Positions 8,995 through 16,463 of a DNA stretch of 64,000 bases are shown here, in pieces. The notes beneath the pieces were generated by a model. It was not told the DNA's origin. It was given only the letters and a program-made list of their open reading frames with translations, and did no database searches. Positions within the stretch are counted from its first letter, which is position 1. The number at the start of each line of letters is the position of its first letter. Both the position numbers and the translations under genes were made by a program. The DNA is from Bradymonas sp963697525 (GTDB lineage: Bacteria; Myxococcota_A; Bradymonadia; Bradymonadales; Bradymonadaceae). The stretch lies in the NCBI GenBank assembly GCA_963697525.1, contig OY969087.1, positions 6,758,001 to 6,822,000 on the forward strand, given 5' to 3'.

Positions 8995-9376
8995 CGAGCG
9001 CAGCCGACCAAACACAATTCGCCACCCAAAATCCGTCCCAGACGCCGCTCGACGGTCGATTGAGCAAGAAAGGACGCAACGATTCGACCCTTTTTGCCGA
9101 AAACCATAGAGAGGGGCACCGACTAGGACGCGGCGTCTCACCCAGCGTCGCGTCCGATGAAGAGGAGCTCCCACGGAAGCGCAACCGTCGCATCGAAACA
9201 ACGCCATCGGCCCGGTCCGATACCCGCCCCCCGCCGACTATCGGCGGGAAGGACGGGCGACCCAGGGCACGGCCGAGGTGCGTCTTGGTTGGTTTCATGG
9301 GGGAGGGCTCGAGGAGCCCAGGTGGTGGGGCAGTTGGGGGCGGTGCGCGCTCCGGCAACGCGCGCGAGGCTTTCAC
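8995..9376 (-). repeat. Composite repeat core, copy 1 (reverse orientation)
   Basis: About 382 bp whose reverse complement is highly similar to 20141-20526 and 43773-44152. Shared landmarks in order are GGAAAGCCTCGCGCGCG, a GGGCTC-CTC-GAGCCC hairpin, ACCAACCAAGACG, a CGCCGA-TAG-TCGGCG hairpin, CGGACCGGGCCGATGGCG, GACGCTGGGTGAGACGCC, and TATGGTTTTCGGC. Reading frames run through it in all copies but with frame changes between them, so I treat it as non-coding. Candidate explanations are a structured RNA or a non-autonomous mobile element. Confidence 0.8.
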
Positions 9377-10012
9377 AGGCGCCAGGCGCCGTCACCGGCC
9401 GTTGCACAGCAACCCGCGACGGGCATACGAGGCCAAATCGCCATTCCGCGCCCCGTGGCCGTGACCGTGACCGTGACCGTCAGTTGCACAGCAACCCGCG
9501 ACGGGCACACGAGGCCAAATCGCCATTCCGCGCCCCGCGCCCCGTGGCCGTGACCGTGACCGTGACCGTCAGTTGCACAGCAACCCGCGACGGGCACACG
9601 AGGCCCAATCGCCATTCCGCACCCCGTGGCCGTGACCGTGACCGTGACCGTCAGTTGCACAGCAACCCGCGGCGGGCACACGAGGCCCAATCGCCATTCC
9701 ACGCCCCGTGACCGTGACCGTGACCGTGACCGTCAGTTGCACAGCAACCCGCGACGGGCACACAAGGCCCAATCGCCATTCCACGCCCCGTGACCGTGAC
9801 CGTGACCGTGACCGTCAGTTGCACAGCAACCCGCGACGGGCACACGAGGCCAAATCGCCATTCCGCGCCCCGCGCCCCGTGGCCGTGACCGTGACCGTGA
9901 CCGTCAGTTGCACAGCAACCCGCGACGGGCATACGAGGCCCAATCGCCATTCCTCGCCCCGTGGCCGTGACCGTGACCGTGACCGTCAGTTGCACAGCAA
10001 CCCGCTCGATCG
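9377..10012. repeat. 82-bp minisatellite, eight copies
   Basis: Units start at GTTGCACAGCAACCCGCGAC at 9401, 9483, 9572, 9654, 9736, 9818, 9908 and 9989, giving spacings of 82, 89, 82, 82, 82, 90 and 81. The longer units carry an extra GCGCCCC. Each unit contains a GTTGC-ACA-GCAAC hairpin and three or four tandem CCGTGA hexamers. Predicted peptides in all frames are low-complexity artefacts. The array lies at the end of the copy-1 core where copies 2 and 3 carry a different, hairpin-bearing array. Confidence 0.9.
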
Positions 10013-10153
10013 AGGAACCCATCCCCAATTGGGCGAATGCGGTGGTGTACAGAGACCTCCGAAAGCGACCGCTTTGGCGGGAAAGGCCAACTGCGACTAC
10101 GCCGAGCCCAGAGGAAGCCCTGGTTTGATGAGTGGACTCGACCCGTGCCTTCG

Positions 10154-11923
10154 TCAACTCGCCAGACGAATATGGCCGGTCTGCTGCTCGACCAGATAGG
10201 CGTAGTAGCCGCCCAGGGCCATCAGCTCGGCGTGGGTGCCGCTCTCGGAGATGCGCCCGTTGCGCAGCACCAGGATGCGGTCGGCGCGCACCACCGTGGA
10301 CAGGCGGTGGGCGATGATGAACGCGGTGCGCTTGTCCAGCAGCTTGTCGAGCGCCTGCTGGATGAGCGCCTCGGATTCGGCGTCCAGCGCCGAGGTGGCC
10401 TCGTCGAGGATCATCACCGGCGGGTCTTTGATGAGCGCGCGGGCAATGGAGATGCGCTGGCGCTCGCCGGCCGACAGGCGGCTGCCGGCCTCGCCGACGA
10501 CCGTGTCGTAGCCGTCGGGCTGGCTCATGATGAAGTCGTGGGCGTGGGCGGCCTTGGCGGCGGCGACGATCTGCTCGCGGGTGGCGCTGGGGCGCCCGTA
10601 GGCGATGTTGTTGGCGATGGAGTCGCGGAACAGCATCGAATCCTGCAGCACCATGCCCATCTGGTGGCGCACCTTGCGCTGGGCGAGGTCGCGAAGATCG
10701 TGGCCGTCGAGGCGAATGGCGCCGGTGTTGGGGTCGTAGAAGCGCTGCAGCAGGCTCATCATCGTGGTCTTGCCCGCCCCGCTGGGGCCCACCAACGCGA
10801 TGGTCTCGCCGGGCTGGATGTGCAGGTCGATGCCCTCGAGCACCATCTTGCCGCCGTCTTCGTAGCCGAAGGAGACGTTGTCGAAGCTGATCTCGCCGCC
10901 GAGACGGCCGGGATCGATGGCGTCGGGGCTATCGGGTACGGGATCTTCGCCGTCGAGGATGCCGAAGACCTCGTCGACGGCGGCGGTGGCCTTGCGCACC
11001 GTCTCGTGTACCCCGGTCAGGCCCTGGACCGGGCCGAACAGGCCCTGGATATAGCCCATAAACGCCACCAGCGTGCCCACGGTGACCTCGCCCTGCAGCA
11101 CCAGCCAGGCGCCGTAGCCGATGGCGGCGATGCGTGCGGTGGTGACCACCAGGTTGGAGACCGCGCCCACGCTGGTGTCGAAGCCCACCCCGCGCACGAC
11201 CACGTCGTTGGCGTCGTCGACGTGGCTCAGGAAGCGGTCCTTCTCGCGCTCCTCCATGGCGAAGCTGCGCACCAGCGTCAGGCTGCGCAGCACCTCGTTG
11301 AACCGCCCGTAGATGCGCGCCCACTTGTCCAGAAGCGTGCGCTCGCGCTGCGTCTGAGTGGGCGCCGCCCACACCGAGATGGCCGCGGGGATGGGCACAA
11401 ATAGGATCACCACCACGAACAAGCGCCAGTCCAGGTTGATCATGGCGATGGCGGCAAACACCAGGTAGGCGATGGCCGGCAAGACGTGGAACGAGATCTG
11501 GCTGACGGCGTTGACGAACCCGTCGATGCCCTTTTGCAGACGGGTGAGCACCGCCCCGGTGCCCTCGTCACTGCAAAATGTCGACGGCAGCCGCTGCAGG
11601 CTGTCGACCGACTCTTCGAGCAGGAAGTATTGCACGCCGATGCGCGTGCGCCAGGTCAGCCAGTTGCTAAAGCCGTGGACGACCTCGCTGAGCAGCGCGA
11701 TGCCGATGAGCCCCGCCAGGCCGGACAGCACCCCGCCCAGGGACCCGTGGCCGTTGAGCTGGTCGAAGATATGCTTCATGACCAGCGGCTGGACGGCCCC
11801 CATAACCGCGCCGATGAGCGTGAGCACCAGAATCACGGCGATCTGTTTGCGTTGAGGACGCGCAAAGGACAGCGCGCGGCGAAGCCTCGACCAATGTTGC
11901 TCGAACTGCTTGGTACTACTCAC
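10154..11923 (-). CDS. ABC exporter, fused permease and ATPase (MsbA/LmrA type)
   Basis: A 589-residue half-transporter with a six-helix transmembrane domain (about 1-330) and an ATPase domain (about 345-589). Visible motifs are Walker A GPSGAGKTT, signature LSAGERQ, Walker B VMILDEATSALD, D-loop and switch His in AHRLS. It should act as a homodimer exporting lipid, peptide or drug across the inner membrane. The signature is LSAGE rather than the commoner LSGGQ. GTG 11923 is chosen because GGAG lies upstream and the protein then begins MSSTKQF; a TTG at 11950 would extend it. It stands alone, so the substrate is unknown. Confidence 0.9.
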   Translation of the reverse strand: MSSTKQFEQHWSRLRRALSFARPQRKQIAVILVLTLIGAVMGAVQPLVMKHIFDQLNGHGSLGGVLSGLAGLIGIALLSEVVHGFSNWLTWRTRIGVQYFLLEESVDSLQRLPSTFCSDEGTGAVLTRLQKGIDGFVNAVSQISFHVLPAIAYLVFAAIAMINLDWRLFVVVILFVPIPAAISVWAAPTQTQRERTLLDKWARIYGRFNEVLRSLTLVRSFAMEEREKDRFLSHVDDANDVVVRGVGFDTSVGAVSNLVVTTARIAAIGYGAWLVLQGEVTVGTLVAFMGYIQGLFGPVQGLTGVHETVRKATAAVDEVFGILDGEDPVPDSPDAIDPGRLGGEISFDNVSFGYEDGGKMVLEGIDLHIQPGETIALVGPSGAGKTTMMSLLQRFYDPNTGAIRLDGHDLRDLAQRKVRHQMGMVLQDSMLFRDSIANNIAYGRPSATREQIVAAAKAAHAHDFIMSQPDGYDTVVGEAGSRLSAGERQRISIARALIKDPPVMILDEATSALDAESEALIQQALDKLLDKRTAFIIAHRLSTVVRADRILVLRNGRISESGTHAELMALGGYYAYLVEQQTGHIRLAS

Positions 11924-12225
11924 GGTTTCGATGCTCCGTCGCTCGAACAACCACGCGGGCCCGCCGACCCTCGATCACCGAGTTGCCGACTCATTTCAAG
12001 CACTTACACCCCTTGCAAGCACAGCCCGCCGAATTCCACCATGTCGAATCACTCCTGCGGCCGCGCTATTCCACTGTGAGTAAAACTTTTCAGTCTCCCG
12101 ACACCACCCACTTCAACAACAACCCCTTGAATTCTCTACACTTTTGGCAACTTTTGTGACGTCGGCACAGCCACACGCAGTGGCCTGAGTGTGCCCCGAT
12201 AAAGCGACCACCACAGGAGAACACC
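11924..12225. promoter_or_regulatory. Divergent intergenic region
   Basis: About 300 bases between the ABC exporter (minus) and the L-domain-like protein (plus). No gene is seen. It must hold both promoters. The AT-richer part at about 12110-12170 is the likely promoter zone for the plus-strand gene, but I cannot define -35/-10 boxes reliably. Confidence 0.4.
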
Positions 12226-13173
12226 ATGAGGTATTTCAACAAATTAGCCGTCGTCGTCGCGCTGGCGACCGCGGGCGTGCTGGGGATGGCCATTCCCGGC
12301 GCAACGGCGGCCACCGGCGACCAGGGCGAGCGCGGCGAGGAGCGCAACGAGACCGAGCAGGCGGGCAACCAATGCTACGTCGTCAACCATAATATCGTGG
12401 TCAACAACCGCTCGGACCTGAATGTCTTTCGCCGCCACCGCTGCGTGCGCACCACCGGCAGCGTGTACGTGCGCAACGTCAACAATCTGCGCGACCTCGA
12501 CCCGATGAGCTCCCTGACCCGGGTCGACGGGTTCGTCTCGGTGGCGCGCAACCAGGAGTTGCAGAACGTCAACGGGCTGCGCAACCTGCAGCGGGTGGGC
12601 AAGTCGTTGGTCATCGAGGGCAACCCCCAACTGAGCCAGGCGCAGGGATTGCGCTCGGTCCAGCGCGTCGACCAGAACCTGCATATCTTCAATAACCAGA
12701 GCCTGCGAACGATCGATCTGGGCAATCTACGCCGGGTGGGCGCGCAGTTCATCATCGCCGGCGACGACGCCCTGCAGCGCGTTCAGTTGGGTGATCTTCG
12801 CGCGGTGGGCGGCAAGTTCGAGGTCTCCAACAACCAGGTGCTGCGCACGCTGGGCGAAGGCGGACGGATCCGCCTCGTCGGCGGGGACCTGGTCATCGGG
12901 TATAACCCCAGGCTTCGCGACCTGGACGCGCTGCGCACGCTGCGCCGCGTCAACGGCAACCTGACCGTCCAGGGCAACGGCCAACTGCAAAATTTCCAAT
13001 GGTTGAGCCAATTGAACCGCGTGGGCGGCAACTTCACCGTGACCAATAACCGGACGCTGTCCACCTGCGAGGCGCGCCGCCTGCTGGGCCAGGTGGGTCG
13101 CCGCGCCGTGGCCGGCGACGTCAATATCTCGGGCAACGCCGGGCCGTCGACCTGTCCGCAAGACAATCGCTGA
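12226..13173 (+). CDS. Secreted receptor-L-domain-like repeat protein
   Basis: A 315-residue exported protein with a signal peptide (AIPGATAA) and a charged linker, followed by about eight repeats of roughly 24-26 residues with the pattern L-x-x-L-x-x-V-x-G-x-L-x-I-x-x-N-x-x-L. This is the beta-helix or leucine-rich-like repeat of receptor L domains. The last Cys pair (STCEARRLL and PSTCPQ) resembles the capping disulfide of that fold. ATG 12226 follows AGGAGA. It is probably a secreted or surface binding protein; the ligand is unknown. Confidence 0.75.
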   Translation: MRYFNKLAVVVALATAGVLGMAIPGATAATGDQGERGEERNETEQAGNQCYVVNHNIVVNNRSDLNVFRRHRCVRTTGSVYVRNVNNLRDLDPMSSLTRVDGFVSVARNQELQNVNGLRNLQRVGKSLVIEGNPQLSQAQGLRSVQRVDQNLHIFNNQSLRTIDLGNLRRVGAQFIIAGDDALQRVQLGDLRAVGGKFEVSNNQVLRTLGEGGRIRLVGGDLVIGYNPRLRDLDALRTLRRVNGNLTVQGNGQLQNFQWLSQLNRVGGNFTVTNNRTLSTCEARRLLGQVGRRAVAGDVNISGNAGPSTCPQDNR

Positions 13174-13340
13174 GCCGACGATGACTCGAATGCGCCCGGC
13201 GCCGATCACTGGCACGCTTCTGGCAACGATCGCGACCTGCAAGCGCGGAATCGCCGACGATGGGACGACCCGCGCTAAGATTTTGCAGCCATCGCCCACG
13301 GCGCGCATCATTTGCGCGCCCTTCCCGGTCGATTCGAGTC

Positions 13341-14981
13341 ATGGACGGCACCAAACGCACCGATTCCTCGAGGACTTTTCGCCACCGGCTGACGCTGGCC
13401 AGCCAACTGATCGTGCTCATCGCAGTGCTCTCGCTGGGGCCGCTGCTGGTGACCAATATCATCGGCTATGAACACACCAAGCGCCTCATCGAGCAACTCA
13501 ACGAGCAGTCGCTGCACAACGCCTCCAGCGTGTCGGTGACCACGGCGATGGCGGCGCTGCAGGAGTTGACGCGCCGGGTTTTCTGGATTGGCTCGGGGTT
13601 TGTGCTGATGATCGTCGGCGTGATGATCGTGATGGTGCGCAAGACCGTCGAGCCGCTGCGCGACCTGGTGCGCGCCACCCGCGAGATGGGCCGCGGCCAG
13701 CTCGTCCAGCACGTCGACACCGGCGGCCCGCGCGAGGTCGCCGAACTCGGCGACGTGTTCAACGCCATGAGCGCGCACGTCGCCGAGCTGCACCGCACGC
13801 TGGAGGACCGCGTCGAGCAACGCACCGCCGAGTTGGCGCGCAACCAGGCGTTCTCCCAGCTTCTGTTCAACGCGTTGCACGAAAACCTGATCGTCATCGA
13901 CGACGACCTGCGCATCATCGAAGCCAACGACGCTGCCCGCGCCACCTACGGCGAAGGATTGGTGGGCAAGCCCTGTTACGAGGTCTTCGAAGACGGCGGC
14001 GACTGCACGAGCTGCTCGGGCGCCGGGCGCTGTCCGGTGCGCATGGCCCTGGAGCGCGGCGAACCGGTCCAGGACGAACGCGTCCATATCAACGACCGAC
14101 GCGCCGAGATCATGCTCACCCAGGCCTTTCCCCTGCCCACCCAACCCGGGGAGGACTCCCACCAGGTGCTCATGGTCACCCGGCCCATCAGTCAGGAAAA
14201 GCAGGAGCGCGCCGCCGAAGCCGCCGGCGAGAAGGTCTCGGCCTATGCGCTGATGGCCGCCAGCGTGGCCGACGAGATCGGCAACCCCCTGTCGTCGATC
14301 AGCGCCCAACTCCAACTGGTGCGCCGCAAAAACGACCCCGCGTTTACCCAGAAGGCGCTCACCGTCATCAAGGAGCAGGTCACGCGCATCAGCGCGCTGC
14401 TTCGCGACATCACCGCGTTTTCGAGCCGCCAGTCCAACCGCGCCACTCTGGTGTACTGGAATCAACTCGCCGAAGACGTCGTGCGCCTGCTCAAGCACGA
14501 CCCTCGCGGCCGCTTCGCCGCCTTCGACCTCGACCTGGCCGACGAACTTCCCGCCGTCTTCGCCGACGCCGAGAGCAGCTTCCAGGTGCTGCTGGACCTG
14601 GGGCAAAACGCCCTCGACGCCATGGAAGGCCACGGCACGGTGTCCATCCGGACGCGCCTGGACGACAACGGCGACACGGTAGTGGTGCGTGTACACGACA
14701 CCGGCCCGGGGGTTGCCCCCCAGGCGCAGTCGCATATCTTCGAGCCGTATTTCACCACCAAGAGCGGCACTTCCGAAAGCGGCCTGGGACTGTTCATCGG
14801 CCGGCGCATCGTCGAGCAGATGGGCGGCTCTCTGGACTACGAGCCCGTCGACGGCACGCAAGCCGGCGCGACCTTCGTGCTGCGCATGCCGGTGGCCACG
14901 CGGGCCCGTCTGCGTGCGCCCGACTCGGCGCTGCCCAGCCACACCAACGGCCTCGATGGGCGACCGCGGTGCGCGGACTGA
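13341..14981 (+). CDS. Sensor kinase-like protein lacking the phospho-acceptor histidine
   Basis: A 546-residue membrane protein with two transmembrane helices (about 22-42 and 81-100), HAMP (about 101-155), coiled coil, and PAS (about 170-285) with a Cys cluster (C212, C222, C225, C231). A dimerisation region (about 300-365) is followed by a HATPase domain with N-box QNALDAM, G1 DTGPGV and G2 GLGLFIG. The H-box reads ASVADEIGNPLSSI, where relatives have AHEIxNPL: residue 311 is Asp (codon GAC at 14271-14273). It keeps all ATP-binding boxes but should be unable to autophosphorylate at the usual site. No response regulator is adjacent. The start at 13341 gives a normal membrane topology. Confidence 0.85.
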   Translation: MDGTKRTDSSRTFRHRLTLASQLIVLIAVLSLGPLLVTNIIGYEHTKRLIEQLNEQSLHNASSVSVTTAMAALQELTRRVFWIGSGFVLMIVGVMIVMVRKTVEPLRDLVRATREMGRGQLVQHVDTGGPREVAELGDVFNAMSAHVAELHRTLEDRVEQRTAELARNQAFSQLLFNALHENLIVIDDDLRIIEANDAARATYGEGLVGKPCYEVFEDGGDCTSCSGAGRCPVRMALERGEPVQDERVHINDRRAEIMLTQAFPLPTQPGEDSHQVLMVTRPISQEKQERAAEAAGEKVSAYALMAASVADEIGNPLSSISAQLQLVRRKNDPAFTQKALTVIKEQVTRISALLRDITAFSSRQSNRATLVYWNQLAEDVVRLLKHDPRGRFAAFDLDLADELPAVFADAESSFQVLLDLGQNALDAMEGHGTVSIRTRLDDNGDTVVVRVHDTGPGVAPQAQSHIFEPYFTTKSGTSESGLGLFIGRRIVEQMGGSLDYEPVDGTQAGATFVLRMPVATRARLRAPDSALPSHTNGLDGRPRCAD

Positions 14982-15167
14982 TCGGTGAGAGGGCTTCTAG
15001 CCCTCGGAAACTGGGCGGCAAGCCCTGACACCAACGGTTCTGCGACGGTCTCTGATTCGCGCACGTTCCGAGGAGCGAACACCGTTTGTGATCGAAGAAA
15101 TTGTCGTGCTATGTTGGCCATATCGTAATGACATACCGATCAATCTTTCCTCATCCTCGGATCTGCC

Positions 15168-15806
15168 ATGACTGCGCCCCCGACTCAGCAGCAAGCCCCG
15201 CAGGCCGCCACCGGCGACTCCACCGCCATGACGCGCTTCGCCGGCGATAAATTCTTGGCCCGCAAGAAGGTATTCTCGTTTCTGGGCAACAAATTTCACA
15301 TCTACGCGCCCAGCGGCGACCTGCGCTTTTTCGTCAAGCAAAAGGCGTTCAAGCTCAAAGAAGCGATCACCGTGTATACCGACGAGTCGATGTCCACGCC
15401 GATTCTGACCATCCAGGCGCGCAGCGTGCTGGACTTTTCGGGGGCCTACGACGTGACCACGCCCTCCGGCGAGCACGTCGGTGTGCTCAAGCGCGAGGGG
15501 CTCAAGAGCATGTTGCGCGACGAGTGGACGGTGATGGACAGCGACAACAATCCCGTCGGCAAAATTCAAGAAGACTCCATGCTCGCCGCGATGCTGCGCC
15601 GCCTCTTCAGCAACCTGATCCCTCAGACCTTCAACGTCACCATCGGGGAACAACAGGTGGCGGTGTTCAAACAGCACTTCAACCCGTTTGTGGCCAAGTA
15701 CGACATCGACTTTTCCCTGGACCAAAACGACGCCTTCGACCGGCGTCTGGGCATCGCCGCGGTGGTGCTGCTGCTGGCCATCGAAGGCCGCCAGTCGGAG
15801 TATTGA
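15168..15806 (+). CDS. LURP-one/scramblase-like (Tubby C-terminal-like) protein
   Basis: A 212-residue soluble protein. Segments such as NKFHIYAPSGDLRFFVKQKAFKLKEAITVY, with the later paired strands GVLKREGLKSMLRDEWTVMD, match the beta-barrel-around-a-helix pattern of the LURP-one/phospholipid-scramblase-like family. The C-terminal hydrophobic helix (GIAAVVLLLAIE) fills the barrel in that fold. Bacterial members have no settled function; membrane or lipid association is inferred. ATG 15168 has only a weak upstream purine signal. Confidence 0.75.
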   Translation: MTAPPTQQQAPQAATGDSTAMTRFAGDKFLARKKVFSFLGNKFHIYAPSGDLRFFVKQKAFKLKEAITVYTDESMSTPILTIQARSVLDFSGAYDVTTPSGEHVGVLKREGLKSMLRDEWTVMDSDNNPVGKIQEDSMLAAMLRRLFSNLIPQTFNVTIGEQQVAVFKQHFNPFVAKYDIDFSLDQNDAFDRRLGIAAVVLLLAIEGRQSEY

Positions 15807-15824
15807 TCGTCACGCGCGCTGACC

Positions 15825-15870
15825 GACGACACCCGCCCCAGCTCGAACGCTGCGGCGGGTGTTGTCATTT
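15825..15870 (+). terminator. Intrinsic terminator after the LURP-one-like gene
   Basis: A 13-bp stem, GACGACACCCGCC (15825-15837) with GGCGGGTGTTGTC (15854-15866), with one G-T pair and followed by ATTTT. Confidence 0.8.
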
Positions 15871-15979
15871 TGGGGCCGCGCGCGCTGCCGCCATGTGGCT
15901 TGTCGTCGCCAGCGCCCTCTGCCATGATGTGCCGCCAGTTGGCTTTCGAAACGCACCGCACGCCCTGAGGAGTACCACC

Positions 15980-16450
15980 ATGGCCGATCAACTCGCCCTG
16001 CTGCAAAAGACCTGGGACAACCTCAAGAAACTGCCCAAGGGCGGCTTGCTTTTCGGACGGCTGGTGGGCCGTCTGGCTCCCTATACCGGCACCATCAAGC
16101 CGGAGGTCCTCCAACTCGAGCGCGGCCACGCTCGCGTGCGCATGCGCGACCGCAAGCAGGTGCGAAACCACCTCAATTCCATCCACGCCATCGCGCTGAT
16201 GAACCTCGCCGAGGCGAGCTCGGGGCTGGCGTTTACCTACTCGCTGCCGCCCAAGACCCGCGCGATTTTGACCGGCCTGGAGATCGAATTTCTCAAGAAG
16301 GCGCGCGGCACGCTCATCGCCGAGTGTTTCTGCCCCATCCTGGAGTCCAACGAGCGCGGCGAGCACGTCATCGACGTCATCACCCGCGACGCCAACGGCG
16401 ACGTCGTCACCAAGGCCCACGCCAAGTGGCTGGTGGGACCGCTGCGCTAA
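15980..16450 (+). CDS. Hot-dog-fold thioesterase-like protein (DUF4442 type)
   Basis: A 156-residue protein. The pattern is a helical N-terminus (LPKGGLLFGRLVGRLAPYTGTI), then RMRDRKQVRNHLNSIHAIALMNLAEASSGLA, then FLKKARGTLIAECFCP. This is the DUF4442 hot-dog arrangement, with the NHLNSIHA turn where acyl-CoA thioesterases place their active-site helix. It probably hydrolyses or binds an acyl-CoA; no substrate can be read from sequence. TGAGGAG precedes ATG 15980 by a normal spacing. Confidence 0.8.
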   Translation: MADQLALLQKTWDNLKKLPKGGLLFGRLVGRLAPYTGTIKPEVLQLERGHARVRMRDRKQVRNHLNSIHAIALMNLAEASSGLAFTYSLPPKTRAILTGLEIEFLKKARGTLIAECFCPILESNERGEHVIDVITRDANGDVVTKAHAKWLVGPLR

Positions 16451-16463
16451 CCGGCCACGCAAA

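Noticed and set aside
8924..9376. 150-residue protein encoded by the copy-1 core (minus strand)
   Set aside because: The three cores give different frames and lengths, lack a conserved start or ribosome site, and their similarity is in DNA landmarks and hairpins rather than codons. A tiny conserved peptide is not excluded.
9157..10199. Frames with repeated Asp-Arg or Thr-Val peptides
   Set aside because: They translate the 82-bp minisatellite; all frames are open because the repeat lacks stops. No start signals.
10037..11404. 455-codon plus-strand frame across the ABC exporter
   Set aside because: Opposite the confidently identified ABC transporter, low complexity, no ribosome binding site.
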